This document shows, piece after piece, positions 1-8,600 of a stretch of DNA of 9,976 nucleotides. Numbering within the stretch: position 1 is the first letter of the stretch; each line of letters opens with the position of its first letter. A program made the translations under genes and the position numbers. The DNA lies in assembly GCA_002440065.1 (NCBI GenBank), contig DJRK01000030.1, positions 1-9,976 on the forward strand, written 5' to 3'. The stretch is from Atopobium sp. UBA6362. GTDB lineage: Bacteria; Actinomycetota; Coriobacteriia; Coriobacteriales; Atopobiaceae. The notes beneath the pieces were generated by a model that worked only from the letters and a program-made list of their open reading frames with translations, was not told the origin of the DNA and made no database searches.

Positions 1-1859
1 TCGACGCCGCCCTTGGTGTCGACCTTCGTCGGCACGTGGTCGTTCACCGGCGTGGGCGCGATGAGGACGGCGCAGGCGTGGACGCCCTCGCCGCGGTGCA
101 TGCCCTCGATGGAGAGCGCCGCGTCGATGATGCGCCGCGCGTCCTCGTCCTTCTTGTAGGCCTCCTCGAAGTCCGGGGAGTACATGTCCTCCTTGCCGCC
201 GGTCTTCTGGAGCACGAACTTGAGCTTGGCCTTGGGGTCGCCCGTGATCATCTTGGAGAGCTTCTGGCCCTGCCAGACGGGGAAGCCCAGGACGCGGCAA
301 GCGTCGTTGATGGCCTGCTTCGCCTTGATCGTGGAGTAGGTGATGACGTGGCAGACGCGCTCGGGGCCGTAGAGCTCGCGCACGTGCTGCACGACCTCCA
401 GGCGCCGCTCATCATCGAAGTCCATGTCGATATCGGGCATCTCGGTACGCTGGGGCGAGAGGAATCGCTCGAACATCAGGCCGTTCGAGAGCGGGTCGAA
501 CGTCGTGATGTCCATGGCGTAGGCGACGAGGGCGCCGGCGGCCGAGCCACGGCCCGGGCCCACGCCGATGCCGTTCCTCTTGGCCCACTGGACGTACTCC
601 TGCACGATGAGGAAGTAGTCGGCGAAGCCTTTGGTGCAGATGATGTTGTACTCGTGGTTCAGGCGGTCGAGGACGTTCCAGTCGCCGATCGTGACGTTCT
701 TCCAGTCCTCGCCGTAGCGCTTGGCCAGGCCCTTCTCGCACTCCTCGCGGAAGCGCCCCTCCGAGGTCTCGCCTGGGCGCAGGCCAGGGAACTTGGGCAG
801 GTACATGTGGGACCAGTCGAGCTCGTAGTCGCACTTTGCCGCGACCTCGAGCGTGTTGTCTATGACCTCGGGCGCCCACGAGAAGAGCTCGCGCATCTCC
901 TGCTCGCTCTTGATGTAGAACTCGGTGCCCGTCATGCGCTTGCGGTTCACGTCGTCGATCTTCGACGCCGTGCCGATGCAGGAGAGGATGTCCTGGGTCG
1001 GTGCGTCCTCGCGCGTGAGGTAGTGGTTGTCGTTCGTCGCGACGACCTTGATGCCCAGCTCGTGCCCCAGCTTGAGGATCTGCTCGGAGAGCGTGCGGTC
1101 GTTGAAGCCGCCCCACGAGGGGTCCTCGAGGCCGTGGTCCTGCACCTCGAGGTAGAAGTCCTCGCCAAAGATCTCCTGGTACGTGAGCGCCCACTTCTTC
1201 GCCTCGTCGGGGCGGCCCTGGAAGTACATGCGCGGGATGATGCCGGCCACGCAGGCCGAGCAGCACACGATACCCTCGTGGTAGCGGCGCAGCATGTCGA
1301 GCGTGGTGCGCGGGTAGTAGTAGAACATCTCGCCCGACGCGGCCTCGCTCATCATCTTCATGAGGTTGACGTAGCCCGTCTCGTTCTTGGCGAGGAGGAT
1401 GAGGTGGTAGCGGTGCTGCTTCGTGCCCTTCTCGATGCAGTCGTCCGTGATGAAGTAGGCCTCGCACCCAAAGATGGGCTTGATGAGCAGCGGCGGGCGG
1501 TTGGCGCGCACGGCCTCGAGGTCGTGGCCGGAGGACTCCCACACCGCGACGTCGGACTCCCACTGGGCGTGCACGCGGTCGTGCGGGCCGGCGTCGGCGG
1601 GGTCGGGGTCGGGCTCCTCGAGCTCCCAGTCCTTCTGGAAGCACTCGACGTCGTGCTTCCACTGCTTCATGTCCTTCTGGGCGTCGTTGTACTTGCGGCA
1701 CTCGAGGTCGAAGTCCGGCGTGCCGAACATGTAGCCGTGGTCCGTGAGGGCCAGGGCGGGCATGCCGAGGTCGACCGCGCGCTTGACCATGTCGGGAATC
1801 TTGGTCGCGGCATCGAGCATCGAGTAGTCGGAGTGGTTGTGGAGATGGACGAAGGCCAT
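1..1859 (-). CDS. dnaE: DNA polymerase III subunit alpha (DnaE), N-terminal 619 codons, cut by window edge
   Basis: This is the replicative DNA polymerase, which adds dNTPs to the primer at the chromosomal fork. Its first residues (MAFVHLHNHSDYSMLD) are the classic start of an N-terminal PHP domain, which fixes the ATG at 1857-1859. By-eye comparison with mycobacterial DnaE1 suggests all nine PHP metal ligands are kept: H7, H9, D16, H41, E133, H152, C203, D277 and H279. PHP domains of this kind act as a built-in 3'-5' proofreading exonuclease in mycobacteria, so the same activity is inferred here. The polymerase core follows, with VGPGRGS at 433-439 and the catalytic motif PDIDMDF at 475-481; D476 and D478 match the first two catalytic aspartates of E. 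coli DnaE. The third aspartate, the tau-binding region and the C-terminus lie outside the window. Oddity: about 65 extra residues (59-124) sit inside the PHP domain. It lies downstream of addBA on the same strand but is separated by 191 bases. No strong promoter or Shine-Dalgarno site is visible. Confidence 0.97.
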   Translation of the reverse strand, partial: MAFVHLHNHSDYSMLDAATKIPDMVKRAVDLGMPALALTDHGYMFGTPDFDLECRKYNDAQKDMKQWKHDVECFQKDWELEEPDPDPADAGPHDRVHAQWESDVAVWESSGHDLEAVRANRPPLLIKPIFGCEAYFITDDCIEKGTKQHRYHLILLAKNETGYVNLMKMMSEAASGEMFYYYPRTTLDMLRRYHEGIVCCSACVAGIIPRMYFQGRPDEAKKWALTYQEIFGEDFYLEVQDHGLEDPSWGGFNDRTLSEQILKLGHELGIKVVATNDNHYLTREDAPTQDILSCIGTASKIDDVNRKRMTGTEFYIKSEQEMRELFSWAPEVIDNTLEVAAKCDYELDWSHMYLPKFPGLRPGETSEGRFREECEKGLAKRYGEDWKNVTIGDWNVLDRLNHEYNIICTKGFADYFLIVQEYVQWAKRNGIGVGPGRGSAAGALVAYAMDITTFDPLSNGLMFERFLSPQRTEMPDIDMDFDDERRLEVVQHVRELYGPERVCHVITYSTIKAKQAINDACRVLGFPVWQGQKLSKMITGDPKAKLKFVLQKTGGKEDMYSPDFEEAYKKDEDARRIIDAALSIEGMHRGEGVHACAVLIAPTPVNDHVPTKVDTKGGV

Positions 1860-1883
1860 GTAGCAGGCGCCTTTTCTAGTCGG

Positions 1884-1908
1884 GGAACAGACGAATCAGT
1901 GATGTTCC
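1884..1908. repeat. Short inverted repeat in the dnaE leader
   Basis: GGAACA at 1884-1889 and TGTTCC at 1903-1908 are perfect 6-bp arms separated by 13 bases, lying 25-49 bases upstream of the dnaE ATG. They could be a small stem-loop in the dnaE leader or a regulator site. The GAAC/GTTC halves recall a LexA box, but the 15-base gap between them is far wider than the 4 bases of a true Gram-positive SOS box. Arms this short can occur by chance. Confidence 0.25.
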
Positions 1909-1979
1909 AGTTTAGCGCGGAAGCCGCGTTCGGATACGGCGCCCAACGGTTCGGCACCGTAATCCCACGGCTCCCGCCG

Positions 1980-2031
1980 CCCCTGCAATTTGAGACGTTT
2001 CAGGGGACGTTTATGTCTCAAATTGCAGGGG
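1980..2031. repeat. Perfect 17-bp-arm inverted repeat between addA and dnaE
   Basis: CCCCTGCAATTTGAGAC at 1980-1996 is the exact reverse complement of 2015-2031, with an 18-base loop (1997-2014). The heptamer GACGTTT occurs twice, at 1994-2000 and 2006-2012, exactly 12 bases apart. CAGGGG occurs both in the loop (2001-2006) and in the right arm (2026-2031), so the left CCCCTG could pair with either copy. The element starts 20 bases beyond the addA stop and may stall or end the addBA transcript. It is not a textbook intrinsic terminator, because no T-run follows it on the minus strand. Its AT-rich core differs from the GC-rich surroundings, which also suits a dispersed palindromic element of REP or MITE type. 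The structure is certain; its role is not. Confidence 0.8.
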
Positions 2032-2050
2032 GGCAGGAGGGGATGCAGGG

Positions 2051-5000
2051 CTAGAAGCGATAGCGGACGACGAGCGGCTCGCCGGGCGAGTCGGGGTCCT
2101 CGCGCTCGACGCAGACGAAGGCGCACTCAACGCCCTTGAGCCCCTGGTCCAGGAGCACCCGTGCATAGAACTCCGCCTGCATGGCGTGCCGTGCCCGCAC
2201 CGCCTCCGCGCTCAGCCCAAGGTCGCCGGTCTTGTAGTCGATGACCAGCGCCTCGTTCGAGCCGGGGTCGGTGCAAAGAAGGTCGATCGCGCCCTCGAGG
2301 TACTCGCCGTGCTCCGATGGGGCCGCTACGAAGAAAGGCACCTCGGCGCGGACCCGCCCATGGGCGAGCGCCTCTTCGCGGATGCTCGACGCGCCCCAGA
2401 GCGCAAGGGCGCCCTCAAGCCGCTTTCGGGCCCGTGCCGAAAGGTTCCACCGGGCGCACATGGCATCCACCCGCGCCTCATTCGGGGTCTCCCCGGACTC
2501 AACCATCGACTGGGCGAGCTCGTGGAAGGCGGAGCCGAGGTTCGTGGCACGGTCCTCGTCGGCGTCGACGGGTGCACCGGCGTCCTCGGCGTCCCGTTGC
2601 CCGCGCGTCGGCAGGGGCAGGCGCTCGCCGCCCTTCTCAAGCGCCTCCCGGTGAACCGAGCTGTAGCTATAGACGCCTTCGCGGGTGCTCCAGGTGCCAA
2701 GAAGGCCTTCCACGGGCGGCTCAATCGCATAGAGATCGAAGGACGTTGGAGCGTCGACGCCGTCGGCCCCGTTGCTCTCCGCCGTGCCCGTCTTCGCCCC
2801 ACCAGGAGTCAGCAGGTCGGCGGGATCGGCCGGGAGCTCCCCATCGATGCCCTCGAGGGTATTGCCGGAGTCGGCGCGGACGACCTTCTCGGCGCCTTTC
2901 CCCTCCTGCTCGACCTGGACGCAGCGGACGCGCGCGGGCGTCTCTCCCCCAAAGTCGACCTCGCAGACGCCGGGAGCCGGGGCGGCCTCGGCGCCGAACA
3001 ACGCATAGAGCGCATCGGAGGCGAGCTTTGAGGAGACGCCCTCCTTGCCGCCCGCGGCGTTCACGCTGAGGATGAGCGCCTCCCTCGCGCGCGTCATGGC
3101 GACATAGAGCAAACGCGCCTTCTCCTCGGCCGCGGCCGCGTCGCCCATGGAGCGCAGGCCGACATAGCGGGCGCAGAGCGGCAGGTCGCGACCGAGTTGC
3201 ACGTCCTCCGCCGCCTCCTCTGCGTCGATCCCGGAGAGGGCCTTCGCGGCGTCCTTGTCGGGGGAAAGCGGCTTGAGGATGAGCTCGGGGCCCTTCCCGC
3301 GCGCGGCGGGCATGACCGCGAGCGAGGCGTCGGAGCGGGGATTGCCCCAGCACTCGGCCACGGCGGTCACCGGGAACTCGAGGCCCTTGCTCGCGTGGAT
3401 CGTCATGATGCGCACGGTGCCCCCGCCCTCGCCCTCGGCACCGGCGAGCGAAGCCGGCGCGATCTTCGAGGCGGCGAGCCAGAGATCGAACTCCGTCGCG
3501 GCGCGCGCCGGCCCCAGTCCCATGGAAGAAGTCAGGTCGCGGATGTAGCGCACGGCGGCGAGGACGTTCGCTGCCCGGGCAAGCCCTGCGGGCCCTTGCG
3601 CCTCGAGCCTCGCGAGCCAGCCCGACTCGCGCGCGACTTGCTCGCACACGCCTGCAACGGGACGCACCGAGACCTCGTCGAGCGCCCTCACGACGATGTC
3701 GCGCGCACGGGCAAGACGGCGCGACGGGGTGTGGCCGCCCACGAGGTCGAAGACGGCGATGCCCTGCTCGATGGGCCGCTTGGCGCAGGCATCGAGCTTC
3801 TCCTGCTGCTTGGTGCCAAGCTCGCAGAAATCGTTCGCGTCGAGGCCGAACATCTCGCTCGCGAGGAGCGGGAAGAGCCCGGACTGGGTGTCGGCGGGGT
3901 TCGCGAGCGTGTGGAGAAGCGCGCACATGACCTTGACCTCGGGCGTGGAGGTAAAGGTCGAGCCGCCGGTCACGACGCACTCCATGCCCCGCGCGCGGAT
4001 CGCGTCGATGTAGAGCCCCGCATGGGTCGTCACGCCGAGGAGCAGGGCCATGTCGCCGGGGCGCTCCCCGTGGTCGCGATAGCGCGCGAGGGCATCGGCC
4101 ACCTGCACCGCGGCCATCGCGCTCTGGTGCCCCGTCGCGTAGCCCGACACGCCCTTGCCGGCCGTGACCTCCACGTCGATCCTGGGGAGGTCGCGTGCCC
4201 GGAAGGCGTCCTTGCGTGTGGGCCAGTCGTCGAGGTGCATGAAGGAGGCCATCGTTCCCGAGGCGCCCCCGCCGGTGTCCAACGCGCCGTCGCGGTTGCC
4301 GCGGCTCACGCGCTCCACGAACTTGAGGACGTCGCCGTGGCTGCGGTAGTTCGTGTCGAGCCGCACCAGGCCCGATTCCCCCACCCCCTCGCCGCGCCGA
4401 TAGAAGACGTCGACGTCGGCGCCGCGGAAGCGGTAGATGGACTGCTGCGCGTCGCCGACGGTCGCCAGGTGACGGGCGCCCTCGCCCGCGAGGAGCTCGA
4501 TCAAGGCGAGCTGCGTCTCGTCGGTGTCCTGGAACTCGTCGACCATGACGAGCTTGAATCGCCCCGCGTAGTCCCGGCGCACGGCCGGGCAGTCCCTCAC
4601 GGCCGCATAGGCCTGCTTGACCAGGTCGTCGTTGTCGAGCACGCCTTGGTCGAGCTTACGTGCGGCATAGGACGCCTCGACCCTGCGCGCGAGCTCGAGG
4701 AAGGAGGGAGCGCGGTCGGCCGCGGCGGCGAAGGCGACCTCGGCACGGGCGAGCGAGAAGGACTCCTTCGCGGCGGCGAGCTTCTCGGCGATGGCCTTGC
4801 TCTTCGTCGGCATGGAGACGGAGGCGAAGGCTTCCAGGGCGGCAGCGGCGTCCTTCTTGCTCGGCGCGAGCGCGTCGAAGGCTCGCAGCGCCTCCAAGGA
4901 GGGCCCGACCTTGCCCGCGGCGGCGGCGGTGAGCTTCTCGGCGCCGAGCTCCTCCATGCGCATGAGCAGGTCGCGCATCAGGTGCGCGACGTCGCCGTCG

Positions 5001-5650
5001 CCCGTGCCCGCGGCCGCGCAGGAGAGCGAATCGATGCCCCCGGGCAGGGCCGAGGCCGCATCGAGGATGTTCTTCACGAGCTTCATGGCGCCGCTGTAGC
5101 CGGAGGCCGGGGCGTAGTCGCCGCTGCCGAGCTCGTCGATGGCCGCCCGCAAGTCCGGGTCCTCCCGCGCCTCGGACATGACCTCGTCCATGGCGGAGAA
5201 GAGCAGGCTTTCCTGGGCGGAGCCGGTCACGACGCCGAACTCGGGGTCGAGCCCCAGGTCGAGGGCGTGGCGGTGCAGGATGCGCGAGCACATACCGTGG
5301 ATGGTCGAGATCCACGCGTCGTCGACCGCGAGCGACGCCTCGGCCATGCCGCAGCGCCTGAGGTTCGCGCGGACACGTTCGCGGATCTCGCGGGCCGCCG
5401 CCTCGGTGAACGTGATGACGAGGACCTGCCCCAGGTCGTCGAGGAAGGCCCCGCCGTCGGCGGCCGACCCGGGCGCGAGGGCCCACGTGACGCGTTGGGT
5501 CAGCGTGAACGTCTTGCCCGAGCCTGCGCCTGCCTCCACGAAGAGAGGCTCGTCGAGCGTCTGGGCGATCTTCCTCTGGTTGTCGTTGAGCGTGGAGAGG
5601 TCCACCTGAGGTCCCGCCGCGCTGCCGCTCTTTTTCTGACGATCGGTCAT
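2051..5650 (-). CDS. addA: ATP-dependent helicase/nuclease subunit A (AddA, UvrD/RecB-like)
   Basis: AddA is the motor and 3'-strand nuclease of the AddAB complex. It unwinds and trims double-strand DNA ends to make a 3' overhang for RecA. All superfamily 1A helicase motifs are visible: Walker A EAGAGSGKT (39-47), motif Ia VITFTEAAAREI (78-89), Walker B VDEFQDTD (370-377), motif III VGDAQQSIYRFRGAD (398-412), motif IV LDTNYRS (431-437), motif V TIHASKGLEFP (750-760) and motif VI LLYVAMTRAREALI (847-860). A RecB-family nuclease domain closes the protein: GSAFHELAQ (1039-1047, H1043), D1123 in GAIDLL, and VIDYK (1136-1140, D1138, K1140). The length of 1199 residues is close to B. subtilis AddA (about 1230). 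A Gly/Asp/Ala-rich stretch around 926-970, probably flexible, links helicase to nuclease. The start overlaps the addB stop as ATGA (5647-5650) behind a good AGGAGG, so translation is coupled. All key residues are present and I see no sign of frameshift. Confidence 0.96.
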   Translation of the reverse strand: MTDRQKKSGSAAGPQVDLSTLNDNQRKIAQTLDEPLFVEAGAGSGKTFTLTQRVTWALAPGSAADGGAFLDDLGQVLVITFTEAAAREIRERVRANLRRCGMAEASLAVDDAWISTIHGMCSRILHRHALDLGLDPEFGVVTGSAQESLLFSAMDEVMSEAREDPDLRAAIDELGSGDYAPASGYSGAMKLVKNILDAASALPGGIDSLSCAAAGTGDGDVAHLMRDLLMRMEELGAEKLTAAAAGKVGPSLEALRAFDALAPSKKDAAAALEAFASVSMPTKSKAIAEKLAAAKESFSLARAEVAFAAAADRAPSFLELARRVEASYAARKLDQGVLDNDDLVKQAYAAVRDCPAVRRDYAGRFKLVMVDEFQDTDETQLALIELLAGEGARHLATVGDAQQSIYRFRGADVDVFYRRGEGVGESGLVRLDTNYRSHGDVLKFVERVSRGNRDGALDTGGGASGTMASFMHLDDWPTRKDAFRARDLPRIDVEVTAGKGVSGYATGHQSAMAAVQVADALARYRDHGERPGDMALLLGVTTHAGLYIDAIRARGMECVVTGGSTFTSTPEVKVMCALLHTLANPADTQSGLFPLLASEMFGLDANDFCELGTKQQEKLDACAKRPIEQGIAVFDLVGGHTPSRRLARARDIVVRALDEVSVRPVAGVCEQVARESGWLARLEAQGPAGLARAANVLAAVRYIRDLTSSMGLGPARAATEFDLWLAASKIAPASLAGAEGEGGGTVRIMTIHASKGLEFPVTAVAECWGNPRSDASLAVMPAARGKGPELILKPLSPDKDAAKALSGIDAEEAAEDVQLGRDLPLCARYVGLRSMGDAAAAEEKARLLYVAMTRAREALILSVNAAGGKEGVSSKLASDALYALFGAEAAPAPGVCEVDFGGETPARVRCVQVEQEGKGAEKVVRADSGNTLEGIDGELPADPADLLTPGGAKTGTAESNGADGVDAPTSFDLYAIEPPVEGLLGTWSTREGVYSYSSVHREALEKGGERLPLPTRGQRDAEDAGAPVDADEDRATNLGSAFHELAQSMVESGETPNEARVDAMCARWNLSARARKRLEGALALWGASSIREEALAHGRVRAEVPFFVAAPSEHGEYLEGAIDLLCTDPGSNEALVIDYKTGDLGLSAEAVRARHAMQAEFYARVLLDQGLKGVECAFVCVEREDPDSPGEPLVVRYRF

Positions 5651-8600
5651 TTGGAGAGCCTCCTCTCACAGTTGAGCACCGGGCAGTAGTCGCAGGCGTG
5701 GGCGTCGATCGGGCTCGCCTCGATGTCGCCGGCGAGCAGCCGCTCGAGCTTGGCCGCGATCGCCTCCTCGCACGCATCGAGAAGCGCGTCCATCCCCGAT
5801 TCTCCCTTCATCCCGAAGCCCGCGGCACGGGGGACCTCGATGCGGGGCAGCCGCCTCTTTGAGGCGCCGCAGGGACCGAACACGGCGTCCACGGCCTCGG
5901 CATCGACGGCGCCGGCTATCTCGTGGGAACCCTTGGTGCAGAGATAGACGGCGGCGCGGACCTTGAGGCCGGGGAACGCCCGCCTCACGACCTGGCCGTA
6001 GATAAGCGACTGCACGCGCCTGGGCAGCTCGAAGGCATCGCCCGCCCCTTCCTTCCCAAAGGCGTCGTACTCGGCGGCAAAGCCCCGGTCGCCCTTGTGC
6101 TTGTAGTCGATGACGGCCGCCTGCCCGTGGGCGTCCACGTCGATGCGGTCCACCGTGCCGGTGATGCGCACGCCCGCGTACTCGACCACGTCGTCGTGCT
6201 TGCCGAACCCCCACTCAAAGAACCGGGGCTCATAGCCCGTGAAGCGCTTGGACTCGTAATCGATAAGGTCCAAGAGGTCGCGCCTCAGCGCGTCGACGGA
6301 GCCGGCCTGCCCCGCGGTGTGCGGGACGAGGGCCTGGACCTGGGGGCGTTTTCCTTTCCCGAGAAAATACTGGTGATCCAGGTGGCCGCCGAACTCCTCA
6401 TCGAGGATCTTGCGGGCGAGCTCGAGGGAAGGCGAACCGGCAACGGGACGCGACCCCGCGATAAGGGCCGTCGGGTCCCCTTGGGCGAGCGCGACGAGGC
6501 GCTCCGCTTCGGCGGCGTAGGCGGCCGACTGCATGCCCTCGGGGTCTTCTTCGTAAATGCGTCGCAGCTCAGAGGCACCGAGTAGCTTTTCCTGCGCAAG
6601 GGCGAGGAGGTTCCTGTGCGTCACCTCGAGCACGCGGTGCGCGAACGTGCCCATCTCGGCGCCCGTGAAGCCGGCGTCCGCGTCCCTCAGCCGCAGCCGT
6701 CTCTGGCTGAACCACTTGTACGGGCACTCGAGGTAGGACTCGATCTGCGAGGCCGAGAGCACCGGGACCGCATCGAGCCTCCCCTCGGGCGGCGGCGTGA
6801 CGCAGGACCTCAGAGCCGGCGAGATACGGCCGGCCGGCATGGGGGCATCCGTCCCCTCGAACCCGGGCTCGACCCCGCGGACGGAACGATTGCGTCCCAC
6901 ACACGTCTCGCCCGCGGAAACGACGTTGCGCTCCCCGAGCACCTCGGAGATGGCCGAGGCCTTGGCCGCGTCGCCTATCCCATAGCAAGCGAGCGCCTCG
7001 GTCATCATGACAGAGGGGTAGCACTCCTTGGAATCCGCCGAATAAAGGCAACGCTCCAGCGAGACCGCGTCCCTCGCCGCGCGGAGCAGCGAGCGGAAGC
7101 GATGGCGCTCGAGCGGGAGCGCGTCCTCGGCGGATTGGACGCCGTAGGAGTCGAGAAGACTCGCGAGGACCGAGTCGTTCGGCTTGATGGGGGACTCGGC
7201 CGAGGTCATGCCGCCGATGAAGACGCGGTCGAATGCGGTGGGCGCGAGCTCGTCGTTGGGACGGGCGACGAGCACCTCGCACGCGGAGCCGGGCGCCTCC
7301 CAGCGAAGCCTCGCCGAGGCGGAGACGCGCCCCAGGACCGAGGCGGCGATATCGACGAGCTCAACAAGGCTCACGCGACGCTCGACCTCGGGGTCGGCGG
7401 TGAGGCCGCATTCCTTGAGGCTCTTCGCGACGGAAAGCACCTGCGCAAGCGCCGCCTTGGCCATAACGGAGGCCTCGCCACGTACGAGGTCGCCTGAATC
7501 GGCACCGCCATCAACGAAGGGGGCGAGCAGCTTGGACGCCGCCGAGCCGATCCTCCCGCGGAGGAGCTCGCGGGTCGCCTGGGCCACGGCCGGCGAGGTC
7601 GCCTTCTCGTTCCGCAGCTTGTCGAGGACCGCCTGCGGGGTAAGGAGCCGATTCGCCCGCCACTCACGGTCGAGCGCCCGCGCACGCGCCGGGTCAAGGC
7701 CCGAGATATGCGAGGCGAGGAAGTCGGAGAGCTCACGCGGCGGCCACCAGGACATGTCGCCGAGCTTCACGACCTGGGCACCGTTAAGGGCACGCGACCC
7801 CTCGGGCCACTGCGCGGCGAGCTCGTCGAGACGGGCCACCTCGCGGGCGAACTCGAGGAACGCCCTCCCCTCCTCAAGGGCAGAGACAGGCCTTCTCAGG
7901 GCCATACGAACCGAGATTCCACGCGCAACGAGCCGCGGCACGAGCTCCCGAGAGGCGCGCTCCGGATCCGTCGCGACAATGGCGACGCGGGCAGCGCCCT
8001 CCGAGGCGGCCTTCGCGACCTCGTCGGCGATCAACCGGTCCTCGGCGCTCGGCCCCGCGGGGAGCAACACCTTGACCGCCCCCGAGGGGCTTACCTGCGC
8101 CGCATCAGAGCAGAAGACGGCATCCGCAAGGGCCTGGACCTCGGGCGACCTTACGAGCCGTGACTCGGGCTCCGGCGCGTCGTCGACCGTCTCCACGGGC
8201 GCGCCGACCTTCTCGGCTTCTTCCCGCAAGGCACCGAGAAGCGCCCGCGCCGGGGCATCGGCAAGAGAGGCGCCCACCTCGCACGCGACCGTGACCTCGC
8301 GGGTCGCAGAGAGCGCGGCCGCAAGGCTCAGAACATGCGCCGGCATATGGGAGAACCCCACGAAGAAGAGGGACGCCTGGTCGCCGGCCGCGAGCCGCCC
8401 GGGGAGCCCGTGTGCAGCCTCGCATTCCTCGATGAGGCCCAGGGCCGTGAGCTCTCGGCTGTATTGCGCACAAAGCGAGACGACCGCGGCCTCCGCCTCG
8501 GAGACCCCCTCCGGCACCGACGGGTCCTCCGCGAGCCGGCGAAGTCCCGCTCGCACGAGGCCTGAGAGGATCGAGCGCGTTCCCTCGTTATCGGCAGGGA

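Noticed and set aside
36..2054. 672-codon open frame on the plus strand
   Set aside because: It lies antisense to dnaE, whose minus-strand protein carries unmistakable PHP and polymerase motifs. The plus-strand product is low-complexity Val/Leu/Asp/Arg/His with no family motif, typical of the reverse frame of GC-rich genes.
3197..5689. 830-codon open frame on the plus strand
   Set aside because: It is antisense to addA, with repetitive Arg/Gly/Glu/His composition and no recognisable motif. The addA frame has every helicase and nuclease motif.
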